Part shown: positions 1 through 7,517 of the stretch, piece by piece
How the letters are laid out: each line of letters starts with the position of its first letter
Position numbering within the stretch: position 1 is the stretch's first letter
DNA from: Bacteroidia bacterium
GTDB lineage: Bacteria > Bacteroidota > Bacteroidia > 2-12-FULL-35-15
NCBI GenBank assembly: GCA_016786925.1
Contig: JAEUTU010000063.1
Span: 1 to 64,000 of the forward strand
Length of the DNA stretch: 64,000 bases
Direction of reading: 5' to 3'
Notes under the pieces: model-generated
Database searches by the model: none
Seen by the model: the letters and a program-made list of their open reading frames with translations, nothing else
What the model was told of the DNA's origin: nothing
Position numbers and translations under genes: made by a program

Positions 1-499
1 TTTTATTCCATGTGTTACTTGCGTTGCTTGTGTTCCCATGTTTTAAATGTTTGGGTTATACATTACAATATTAACTAATTTGTTATGTAATAAACAAGTA
101 TTAAGCCAAAAGGTTTTTAACAATACCTACGAATACGAATATTTACGAAAATACGAATTACGGATCTACGAATACGAATAAGTACGAATGTACGAATTGC
201 GAATGTTGTCTGCGAGTTACGAATAGGGACGAATTACGAATGTTTTGGGTGTTGGAAGGTTGGAAGGTTGGAAAGTTATTTTGTTGTTACTTGGAATTTT
301 ATTTTTCAAATCAAAAACCTTCCTTTTTCTTTGCGAAAGACTCTGCGATCTTTGCGGTTAATATTTTATTAAGCTTTTACAGTTGGCTCGAACTGACATC
401 TGATCTGAAAATCCTAAATCCTAAAATTCCCAAATTCCTTAATCCTCAAATCCCAAATCCTTCATTATCCGATTAACAAATTATCTCATCAGCTAATTA
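1..499. repeat. Repeat-rich spacer without a gene
   Basis: No convincing gene lies here. Positions 121-240 hold about nine copies of the heptamer TACGAAT at irregular spacing, partly overlapping. Positions 250-276 are a GGTTGGAA-type run, 330-358 carries spaced CTTTGCG words, and 414-466 is a run of AAATCC/AAATTCC words. An open frame at 240-476 is only a translation of these repeats. The same two families, TACGAAT followed by a TTCCAACC-type run, recur at 53967-54070, so these are dispersed low-complexity intergenic repeats rather than local duplications. Confidence 0.7.
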
Positions 500-1873
500 T
501 CAATAATCCTTCATGGAGTTCATGCGTTTCACACCTATTAATTGGTCATAAAACGTTCCCTGTTGTTTGTGGTACACATAAATGGTGTAGTCATTCTCCG
601 TTTCATAATGCATGCCTTCAATAACGGTATTGTCGGCTTCGGTGCTACCATCTTTTATAAAAGCATATTCATAATTGTAATACCCTTGTTTAAGGTATAA
701 CACCGCTTCGTATCCAAACCGGGCAGGATTGTATTTCATTAAATTCTCTTTGCTGCATTCCCAATTGTTGAAGGCTCCGAATACATATAAATTACCATCC
801 ATAAATACTTCATCGCAAGGCAGAAAAAAATATACATAACAATAATCGGCCTCTCTGCGGCTATCTCTTCCTTCCTGTGTTTTGATGATGTATTTACCAT
901 TGATATCCTGTTGTGAGTAATAACGTTTAAATGTTCTGCGATCATCATTGTACAATTGCACATGATTTCCCAGTGTATCAATACTTATTTTATACACCCG
1001 CTCACTTTGGTAACGGATACTTTTAATATCAAAAAAGCGGTATTCACTGCCTCCGGTGAACACATTGTCTTCATCATAATCATACACCAGTTCATTATCT
1101 TTTACAAACAGAGGTTTTAATCCTTTTTTAGCATTGTCCCAGCGGTTGTTTTGTGTGATCACTACTTTCAGATCGGCATAAGGATTCATAATGTTATAGC
1201 CTGTATGGTTGATCGTGAAATCCACTTCCTGTTTGTAATTGCGGTCGGCAATCACACTGGCAGCCGAAACACGCCCATTGATCATCACTCTGTTCTGATA
1301 CACCATAAAACGTTTGCTGATCACTACTTGCTCCGGGTCGCCATTCTCATACACTTTCAATAAATAATTTCCCGACTTGGTAATGCGCATGCTGCTGTTA
1401 GGAAACACAACATCATAATGTGTAAATTTTTGAAGCGTATTTAAGGAGTAATTGTAATTGTTGATGTTGTTATCGGCAAATCCATCAATGTATTCGGCAC
1501 TCATCAGGTCGGATGGTTCCCAGTTGGCATTACAGTGAACAATGGTGTAGGAATAATTTTTCAGGTCGGCTTGCAGATCGTCAAAGCTAAGTTGCAGCTG
1601 TTCCTGTGATTCTAAATTCAGGATGGGTTGTGATAATTCAAAACTCACATCGTGCAACAATACTGATTTGATGTAGGGGCGATACACATGATCTTCGTAT
1701 CGTAAGGCAGTGCTGCCGTAATAATCATCGCCTGTGGTATCTTTTTGTGTAGGGGTGTTCAGTGCTTGCCATAAACTTTGTTTCTTTTCTTTCTGAGCAA
1801 GGAGCGGAGTATTGACAACAGCCATGCAAAGAAATGCAAATAAAAAACGGATGGAAAAAAGTTGATGTTTCAT
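500..1873 (-). CDS. Type IX secretion system plug protein (DUF5103)
   Basis: 457 residues. A signal peptide of about 26 residues ends in LLAQ. The body matches the DUF5103 family, now called the T9SS plug protein: in Flavobacterium the plug closes the periplasmic opening of the SprA translocon while no substrate is passing. Seen here are the typical beta-rich N-terminal part (FELSQPILNL, HCNANWEPSDL) and a C-terminal E-set/CBM48-like module (VFGAFNNW, then LKQGYYNYEY). Last gene of a four-gene minus-strand operon, 29 bases after the truncated sulfatase-type gene. With the PorG-like gene at 19977 it indicates that the organism has a type IX secretion system, although sprA itself is outside the window. 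Assignment by family resemblance; function inferred. Confidence 0.85.
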   Translation of the reverse strand: MKHQLFSIRFLFAFLCMAVVNTPLLAQKEKKQSLWQALNTPTQKDTTGDDYYGSTALRYEDHVYRPYIKSVLLHDVSFELSQPILNLESQEQLQLSFDDLQADLKNYSYTIVHCNANWEPSDLMSAEYIDGFADNNINNYNYSLNTLQKFTHYDVVFPNSSMRITKSGNYLLKVYENGDPEQVVISKRFMVYQNRVMINGRVSAASVIADRNYKQEVDFTINHTGYNIMNPYADLKVVITQNNRWDNAKKGLKPLFVKDNELVYDYDEDNVFTGGSEYRFFDIKSIRYQSERVYKISIDTLGNHVQLYNDDRRTFKRYYSQQDINGKYIIKTQEGRDSRREADYCYVYFFLPCDEVFMDGNLYVFGAFNNWECSKENLMKYNPARFGYEAVLYLKQGYYNYEYAFIKDGSTEADNTVIEGMHYETENDYTIYVYHKQQGTFYDQLIGVKRMNSMKDY

Positions 1874-1902
1874 TGAACACTGTTTAACAAGTATTGTGCC
1901 TT

Positions 1903-2592
1903 CTATTCTTCCGGACTAACAATGCTATCTCCAAAATACCAGATGTTATTAATAGCAATATGATTGTTGATAGCAATATCGGAATAGAAGGAGTCTTTGT
2001 CGCTCACCACTTTGGCTTGAAAGCCTCCACGGTAAAGGATAATGAACAGCACACTGCTGATGATCAAATTCGCCATACGAATGTTTTTATTCTCGATAGG
2101 ATGCGAAAAATTGGTGATGTATTTACGGTAAATACGAATGCCGATATAGGCAAAGCCTGCACTACCGATCAATAATAGTAAGTTCGACCACAAGGATACA
2201 TAGTTCAAAGGACCATCCGGAAAGAACAGGTGCATCATATCCTTATAGGTCATTAAATGCTCCAGCTCACCGTATAATTTAATGTTGATGATACTTAAAA
2301 ATGAAACAAGCGATATCAATACATAATGATACCAGAGATTGATCAGGTGTGTACGTTTTGTTTTGTTGTATTGCTGAATAGCCCATAATACAAATGGAAT
2401 GAACATCAATGCCGAAGCGATAGAGATATCTAATCGCAAAGCGTAAATAAAACTCATCACCGTTTCGGAGTGCTTCAGATCAGGGATACGTGCATGATGA
2501 TAGGTAATGAATAATATTCTGAAAAAGGCAAAATAAAACAGCCAGAAGAAAAGCAATCGAAGGATGTAAGGGATCTTTAAAAACTTTTCCAT
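1903..2592 (-). pseudogene. Membrane half of an LTA-synthase/sulfatase family protein, catalytic domain absent
   Basis: 229 residues with about five membrane segments. It looks like the N-terminal membrane domain of Bacteroidota sulfatase/LTA-synthase-like proteins: RLLFFWLFYFAFF at the start, ALRLDISIAS, and the linker RGGFQAKV..FYSDIAINNHIAINNIW that normally leads straight into the periplasmic alkaline-phosphatase-type domain. The frame stops at VSPEE, before the metal site and Thr/Ser nucleophile would appear, and the plug gene starts 29 bases later, so no room is left for the missing roughly 400 residues. The intact operon position (4 bases after the GIN gene) suggests it is still transcribed. 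It may be a decayed enzyme or a domesticated membrane-only protein. Confidence 0.65.
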
Positions 2593-2596
2593 GAGG

Positions 2597-3340
2597 TTAT
2601 TTTAAGTACAATGTTCCCGGACCTTTTCCGGTTTGTGTTACAATCGGTGGATTTCCATAACAAATGATATCGCCTTTGCCATCGATCTTACAATCAATGG
2701 TTCCGTTGGATCTTACTTCTGAAGGTCCGATGGTAAAGGTATGAATATAGGTGTAGCTGCTCGTTAAATTATTGGCATATAAATAAGCTGTTCCACCAAT
2801 GTCGCAAAAATGCTGGTTGGTGCTGCCATTGATCTTCACATCGCCTGATCCAAAAATATGAGAAACCAATTTGTTGTTGTTCACATACAAAATGATGTCG
2901 CCCGAATTTTTTGTTTCAATATCAAAAGTAGGATTGGTGATGTAATTGGTAGTTTGCACGGTAGCTGTTCCGCTGTTAGTGATATAATCCACCACCGGCA
3001 TGCGTAAATGAACATTCAAAGGTTTGTCGTAGCTGCGGGTCCAGTTACAGCGATTTTTGTTGCGGATGTACAAGGTGCTTCCCTGTAATTCGGTCTCGAT
3101 CAGTGGAACAATGTTTTCTCCTGCTTCTATTACCACTTCCTGAATAGTGTCCTGGGTGATGAATACATTTAAATTGTCTTCTGCTTCCACACGTGTGAAG
3201 GCTCCAAGCGTGCGGGTTTCTTTGATGATCTTTCCCGTGCGTTTGATACAGTCGCCCATGTTCTCTTTTTTGCAGGAGTTAAAAAACAAAACGCCAACAA
3301 AAAGAAGTGTAACACTTGTAATGTATAAAAATGCTTTCAT
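2597..3340 (-). CDS. GIN-domain (DUF2807) lipoprotein
   Basis: 247 residues. The signal ends at FFNSCKKE, so Cys is probably lipidated and the protein anchored in the envelope. The remainder is the putative auto-transporter adhesin head GIN domain, a beta-helix of repeated short strands; visible hallmarks are FTRVEAEDNLNVFI, IEAGENIVPLIET, and the repeated SGD/GSGDV/GKGD turns (residues about 140-230). The molecular role of this family is not known; it is very common in Bacteroidota. Second gene of the operon, 6 bases after the lipid A deacylase-like gene. Confidence 0.85.
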   Translation of the reverse strand: MKAFLYITSVTLLFVGVLFFNSCKKENMGDCIKRTGKIIKETRTLGAFTRVEAEDNLNVFITQDTIQEVVIEAGENIVPLIETELQGSTLYIRNKNRCNWTRSYDKPLNVHLRMPVVDYITNSGTATVQTTNYITNPTFDIETKNSGDIILYVNNNKLVSHIFGSGDVKINGSTNQHFCDIGGTAYLYANNLTSSYTYIHTFTIGPSEVRSNGTIDCKIDGKGDIICYGNPPIVTQTGKGPGTLYLK

Positions 3341-3346
3341 TTTATA

Positions 3347-4456
3347 TTAAAATTGGTAACCAAGTCCCCACTCAAAATAATCGGCTTTCGCCCAATGAGT
3401 AAGTAATGTTACGTTCGCAATAATGTGTTTGTTTACCATATAACGCATACCAATACGATGGAACATATTGCCATTGTATGCTTGTTTTTTAAATACATAA
3501 TAGCCAAAGTCGATCGGTAATGATAAACGATGCACTCTAAACTCATATCCAACTTTTACACCCGCTTGAACAATGTCGGCAAATGCCGGATCCGTTACCC
3601 CATCATCTTCCCACACTTGTTTGGTAGCATTGTTATAAGCCATTTCCACTCCGCCACCAATTCTATTTTTTTGATTCAAAGTTTTATACACATTCACCAT
3701 TAATCCGAAAGCCATGTATTTCGGTCCGGTTGGAGGCTCTAGTTCCTTTATTCCCCAAACGGCAATAATGCTTGGGTTCCAGCTTTTTTTACAGCTAGGC
3801 GGAACGCTGTCTTTTTTATAGTTGATCTCTTTGTTGCCGATCAAATAGGCAAAACCTAAATTGGTGCTAGCCATGTTCAATCCCAGGTTAGGCGTTTTGG
3901 TTGCTCCATTGGAGGCATGTGAAAGTCCCACACCAAAATCCATTCTTAAGGAACGGGTTAGCATGGTGGCATAATTCAATCGCATGTTCACAAAGCCGTT
4001 CAAATGCGATCCGATGGCATTGTTCTTATAATTGGTTTTAATATCGAAAGGCTTGGTAAGATAAGCAAGACCAATACCTACACGCATATTCAATCTGTTC
4101 TTGCGTTTTTGTTTGTTCAACTTAAAATCGATGAAGGGATATAAACATTCCAGAGTCCCCAATTGATCGGGATTGGCTAAGTCGAAGTGCATGAAGCTGA
4201 CACCCATTTCCGGGTATTTATATTGCTGCTGCCATGATTTGGAACCATCGGTGCGGAAGCTGTAATACACTTCCAGTCCTTTGATATGACCGCGCACCAA
4301 ATGCCCCATGTTGTTACGGTGACTGATGATATAACCGTAATGTCCTTGAGCAGCAAGCATAAAATCATGCTTCGGATCGTTCTGTCCTTTTGCATGAAAC
4401 AAAATGGAACATAATAAGGATCCGGTCAGGATTAGATATGTATAGATGCTTTTCAT
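3347..4456 (-). CDS. Lipid A deacylase / acyloxyacyl hydrolase-like outer membrane protein
   Basis: 369 residues from the ATG at 4456; an upstream TTG at 4468 adds only four residues and is less likely. Signal peptide to about residue 25 (HAKGQ). The rest alternates polar and apolar residues as in an outer membrane barrel and ends in aromatic WGLGYQF. The motif FGVGLSHASNGATKTPN (His180, Ser182) corresponds to the His-x-Ser catalytic signature of PagL-type 3-O-deacylases, which trim lipid A at the cell surface. First gene of the minus-strand operon; a TATTTTTG -7 box lies at 4466-4473. The third catalytic residue could not be placed by eye. Confidence 0.75.
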   Translation of the reverse strand: MKSIYTYLILTGSLLCSILFHAKGQNDPKHDFMLAAQGHYGYIISHRNNMGHLVRGHIKGLEVYYSFRTDGSKSWQQQYKYPEMGVSFMHFDLANPDQLGTLECLYPFIDFKLNKQKRKNRLNMRVGIGLAYLTKPFDIKTNYKNNAIGSHLNGFVNMRLNYATMLTRSLRMDFGVGLSHASNGATKTPNLGLNMASTNLGFAYLIGNKEINYKKDSVPPSCKKSWNPSIIAVWGIKELEPPTGPKYMAFGLMVNVYKTLNQKNRIGGGVEMAYNNATKQVWEDDGVTDPAFADIVQAGVKVGYEFRVHRLSLPIDFGYYVFKKQAYNGNMFHRIGMRYMVNKHIIANVTLLTHWAKADYFEWGLGYQF

Positions 4457-4465
4457 TCGGGAATA

Positions 4466-4473
4466 CAAAAATA
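4466..4473 (-). promoter_or_regulatory. Probable -7 element of the 4456-500 operon
   Basis: Read on the minus strand this is TATTTTTG, an exact fit to the Bacteroidota -7 consensus TAnnTTTG, nine bases before the ATG. I found no good TTG at the -33 distance. The leader would be very short. Confidence 0.4.
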
Positions 4474-4521
4474 TTAAAATTATCGACTTGTCCGCTTGCC
4501 TTTTTTACCTGTCAAAAAGCG

Positions 4522-4529
4522 TACATTTG
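4522..4529 (+). promoter_or_regulatory. Probable -7 element of mazG
   Basis: TACATTTG, an exact TAnnTTTG match, 17 bases upstream of the chosen ATG at 4547. Candidate -33 TTG at 4496-4498 is 23 bases away, slightly longer than usual. The 90-bp divergent region holds this and the opposite-strand box at 4466. Confidence 0.4.
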
Positions 4530-4546
4530 TATAAATATTGAGCCAT

Positions 4547-5314
4547 ATGGAAGAAAAATTAAAGGCATTTCAACGATTATTGATCATTATGGATGAATTG
4601 CGTGAACAATGTCCATGGGATAAAAAACAAACCATTGAAAGTTTGCGCCATCTTACCATTGAAGAAACCTATGAATTGGCCGATGCTATTATTGAAAAGG
4701 ATCTGCCCAATATCAAAAAAGAATTGGGAGATATTTTATTACACATTGTTTTTTATGCTCGTATTGCTTCCGAAACCAATGAATTTGATATTGCTGATGT
4801 GATCAATACACTTTGCGATAAATTGATCCACCGTCACCCGCATATCTATGGCGATGTAAAAGTGGAGAACGAAGAGCAGGTGAAAGAGAATTGGGAAAAA
4901 CTAAAGCTGAAAGAAGGCAATAAATCGGTATTGGGTGGTGTTCCCAAATCATTACCATCGCTGGTAAAAGCATCGCGCATACAGGAAAAAGCAAGAGCGG
5001 TAGGCTTTGACTGGGAAGAACCGGGACAGGTATGGGAAAAAGTACAAGAAGAGATCGCAGAACTGAAACATGAGATCGATTCAAAAGCATCCAAAGAAAA
5101 GATAGAAGGAGAGTTTGGAGATGTGATGTTCTCACTGATCAATTATGCTCGTTTTATGGATATCAATCCGGAGGATGCATTGGAGAAGACCAATAAAAAG
5201 TTTATCAAACGTTTTCAATATCTAGAAAGTGAAGCGGCAAAATCGGGAAAACAATTAAGTGAAATGACCCTTGCGGAGATGGATGTGTATTGGAACAAAG
5301 CCAAAGAACTATAA
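4547..5314 (+). CDS. mazG: Nucleoside triphosphate pyrophosphohydrolase MazG
   Basis: 255 residues, the normal length of two-domain MazG. It hydrolyses NTPs and dNTPs to the monophosphate plus pyrophosphate, cleaning nucleotide pools. N-terminal signature LREQCPWDKKQTIESL, then the metal-binding EETYELADAI and KKELGDILLH; the second MazG repeat has EEIAELKHEI and GEFGDVMFSL. A TTG at 4538 could also open the frame, but the ATG at 4547 gives the usual MEEKL start. Its TAA abuts the next gene's ATG (5315), so the two are co-translated. Confidence 0.93.
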   Translation: MEEKLKAFQRLLIIMDELREQCPWDKKQTIESLRHLTIEETYELADAIIEKDLPNIKKELGDILLHIVFYARIASETNEFDIADVINTLCDKLIHRHPHIYGDVKVENEEQVKENWEKLKLKEGNKSVLGGVPKSLPSLVKASRIQEKARAVGFDWEEPGQVWEKVQEEIAELKHEIDSKASKEKIEGEFGDVMFSLINYARFMDINPEDALEKTNKKFIKRFQYLESEAAKSGKQLSEMTLAEMDVYWNKAKEL

Positions 5315-5899
5315 ATGAATTTTTTATCACACCTTTATCTTTCCGGTGATTCGGAAGGCTTGCTGATCGGCAATTTTATTGCTGATTCGGTAAAAGGAAG
5401 TGATCTGTTAAAATATCCCGAGCAGGTTCAAAAAGGGATCATACTGCATCGTAAAATTGATACCTATACCGATTCACATCCCATCGTAGAAGAGAGTAAA
5501 AAGCGTTTGCGCGAGCGTTACAAAAAATATGCGAGTGTGATCGTGGATGTATATTACGATCATTATTTGGCAGCAAACTGGAATAATTATTCTTCTTTGG
5601 GTTTGGATGAATATGCACAGCAGATCTATAAACTTATGCATGTGAACAAAGAACAGCTTCCTCTGAAATCGGCCATGTTCAATCAGTATATGATTAAGTA
5701 TAATATTCTAGTAGCTTACGCTCGTTTTGAAGGCATTGAACAGGTGTTGCAGGGAATGTCGCATAGGGCATCATTCGAATCGAATATGCAACATGCTATT
5801 CATGATCTGAGAGAACATTATGAATTGTTTGGGAAAGAGTTTGAAGCATTTTTTCCGGAGCTGCAACAATTTGTTAATACACAGATCGAGATCTCTTAA
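5315..5899 (+). CDS. Acyl carrier protein phosphodiesterase (AcpH/DUF479)
   Basis: 194 residues, the usual size of AcpH. The family removes the 4'-phosphopantetheine arm from acyl carrier protein. Visible signatures: MNFLSHLYLSG, LIGNFIADSVKG, GIILHRKIDTYTDSHP and VDVYYDHYLAANW, with the His/Asp residues of an HD-like metal site. It starts on the base after the mazG stop. In Bacteroidota the exact substrate has rarely been tested, so the E. coli activity is an extrapolation. Confidence 0.85.
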   Translation: MNFLSHLYLSGDSEGLLIGNFIADSVKGSDLLKYPEQVQKGIILHRKIDTYTDSHPIVEESKKRLRERYKKYASVIVDVYYDHYLAANWNNYSSLGLDEYAQQIYKLMHVNKEQLPLKSAMFNQYMIKYNILVAYARFEGIEQVLQGMSHRASFESNMQHAIHDLREHYELFGKEFEAFFPELQQFVNTQIEIS

Positions 5900-5944
5900 T
5901 TTTCTTTTAATTCTGCCATCATCTTGCTGTTGCATTTTTGTGGC

Positions 5945-6061
5945 ATGAACGAACTATTGATCACCATTCTTTTATTAGCTGCTATTGTTTTGGTAGCATT
6001 TGCTGCTATCTATTCTCCTTTTGACATCCGTTTTGAGGATGGGGAAGACATTGAGTGGTAA
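5945..6061 (+). CDS. 38-residue single-pass membrane peptide
   Basis: An ATG at 5945 opens 38 codons closed by TAA. Residues 4-23 are an uninterrupted apolar helix (LLITILLLAAIVLVAFAAIY), followed by a short soluble tail SPFDIRF-EDGEDIEW with six acidic residues. It stops one base before the end of the converging PAP2-type gene. Codon choice looks like that of its neighbours. No family recognised. The mazG-acpH-peptide order suggests it may be read from the same transcript. Coding status rests on composition and fit alone. Confidence 0.5.
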   Translation: MNELLITILLLAAIVLVAFAAIYSPFDIRFEDGEDIEW

Positions 6062-6062
6062 A

Positions 6063-6677
6063 TTAGTGCAGATTGAATTTCTGCTGAAGTTTTACAGCCA
6101 TAAAACTTACAACAGGAGCAGCGATCACATCAATGCTGTAATGTACGTGCTGTAATAATATCAGTACTGCTACCAGCACAGTGCCTGCCACAAAGATCAG
6201 GCGTTGTGTTCTTTTCTCCAATCCAAATGCAAATAAACAAACGGTGGCTGTGTGGCCCGAGAAGAAAAGGTCTTTCAGATTTTCTCTTCCCGAATAAAAA
6301 GAGGATCTTAAAAAAGGATCGTCCAGAGGAATAATGTTCACCGGTGGTTCCAGCGGAACGAGAAACAAACAAATGATACGGATGATGGTCATGATCGTAT
6401 ACGCTTGTATCATTTTAATAAATAATTCAGGTTTTCGTAAAGCGATCGCTAAGCCGGATAATCCGAAAGCATAGGTGCTGATGAAGGTAAGCAATGAAAC
6501 ATCAATGGGCTCAAAACGATTTAATACAGGGTCGTTGAACGTAAATCCTATGCGTGTTTCATTAAAAGTAAGGAAATGTAAAAAGAAAAATAGGACAGAA
6601 GCAAGAAAGATCAATGAAGCGCTGAAAACAATTATTTTTCGTTTCTGTGAAAAATATTCTTTCCAGCCAATGTTCAT
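6063..6677 (-). CDS. PAP2_C / sphingomyelin-synthase-like membrane enzyme
   Basis: 204 residues with about six membrane helices. The paired motifs LFFSGHTATVC (His142) and HVHYSIDVIAAP (His179, Asp183) match the SGHT and HYxxDV motifs that supply the His-His-Asp triad of sphingomyelin synthase-type PAP2_C proteins, which move a lipid head group through a phospho-His intermediate. Ordinary PAP2 phosphatases have a different spacing and an extra KxxxxxxRP motif that I do not see. Many Bacteroidota make sphingolipids, so a head-group transferase or lipid phosphatase is plausible; the substrate is unknown. Its ATG overlaps the upstream stop by one base (TAATG). Confidence 0.7.
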   Translation of the reverse strand: MNIGWKEYFSQKRKIIVFSASLIFLASVLFFFLHFLTFNETRIGFTFNDPVLNRFEPIDVSLLTFISTYAFGLSGLAIALRKPELFIKMIQAYTIMTIIRIICLFLVPLEPPVNIIPLDDPFLRSSFYSGRENLKDLFFSGHTATVCLFAFGLEKRTQRLIFVAGTVLVAVLILLQHVHYSIDVIAAPVVSFMAVKLQQKFNLH

Positions 6678-7516
6678 TATTTTACAATTTTTCCGTTTTC
6701 GAAAGCAACAATAAATGCACCTGCAAATCCTTTTTCCAACATCAACTTTTTGTGTTGTACCGCTTCATCATAATTGCTGAAGCTGCCGCTGAAATATTTG
6801 GTGATACCATTGTCCAATACAAATGTAGAAATGTTTGGTACTCCTTCTAATTTAGGTTTTTGACTGTATGCACCTATCTGTACTTTATATACTTTCCCTG
6901 TGCTTGTTGCTACTGCTGTAGCAGGAACTTTTACAGTTGTGGTAGTGGTTTGTGGAACAACTACAGGTGTGCTTTCTTTTTTTACTTCAACGGGTGCTTT
7001 CTCAACAGGTACCGGTGCTTTTTCTTCAGTCTTTACAGGAGTAGCAGCAACAGGAGTTCCGCCCGGTTTGGATTCCGTTACACTAACAGCTACACCATTG
7101 TTTCCAACTACAAAATATTTTTTCTCCAGGTCGAATACTTTACGTTCATTGTTTTGAATGTAAGATACCTTTCCGGTTAAATTAACCGATCCGGTTGCAT
7201 TGGAAGGAACACTTACTTTATAGCTGATGGTGAAGCTTGCATCAGAAGGAGGATTGATCCAAACTACTTTAGCTGCATTGTCGGCATAAGTAAAACTTCC
7301 GCTTTTACTTTCTATAACAGTAGCGGTATAGCCTTCCGGTAATTCCTGAGCAAATTTCATAAAACCTGTTAAGCTGCCTTTGTTGATCGTGATCTCAATG
7401 GTAAAATCTTTTCCCGGATATACATTTGAGGGGAAAGTTTGAGTGGCAGTTAGTTCCTGAGCTTTTAATCCACTGAAAAGCAACACTAGCACAATAAGAG
7501 AGTAAAGTTTTTTCAT
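6677..7516 (-). CDS. Secreted SPOR-domain protein
   Basis: 279 residues. Signal peptide of about 20 residues (FSGLKAQ). Residues 22-150 form an Ig-like/cohesin-like beta domain (VYPGKDFTIEITINKG, GSVNLTGKVSY). A Pro/Val/Lys/Thr-rich linker (about 150-207) follows, then a SPOR-type domain: KVYKVQIGAYSQKP at 208, ITKYFSGSFSNYDEA, KKLMLEKGFAGAFIVAF. SPOR domains bind denuded glycan strands of peptidoglycan, so a periplasmic wall-associated role is likely. One base separates it from the upstream gene and it overlaps the downstream one by one base. Confidence 0.75.
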   Translation of the reverse strand: MKKLYSLIVLVLLFSGLKAQELTATQTFPSNVYPGKDFTIEITINKGSLTGFMKFAQELPEGYTATVIESKSGSFTYADNAAKVVWINPPSDASFTISYKVSVPSNATGSVNLTGKVSYIQNNERKVFDLEKKYFVVGNNGVAVSVTESKPGGTPVAATPVKTEEKAPVPVEKAPVEVKKESTPVVVPQTTTTTVKVPATAVATSTGKVYKVQIGAYSQKPKLEGVPNISTFVLDNGITKYFSGSFSNYDEAVQHKKLMLEKGFAGAFIVAFENGKIVK

Positions 7517-7517
7517 T

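Noticed and set aside
240-476. Open frame of 78 codons on the plus strand
   Set aside because: It only translates the low-complexity GGTTGGAA and AAATCC word runs; no start signal or family.
4795-5142. Open frames opposite mazG
   Set aside because: Two overlapping minus-strand frames that mirror the charged helices of MazG.
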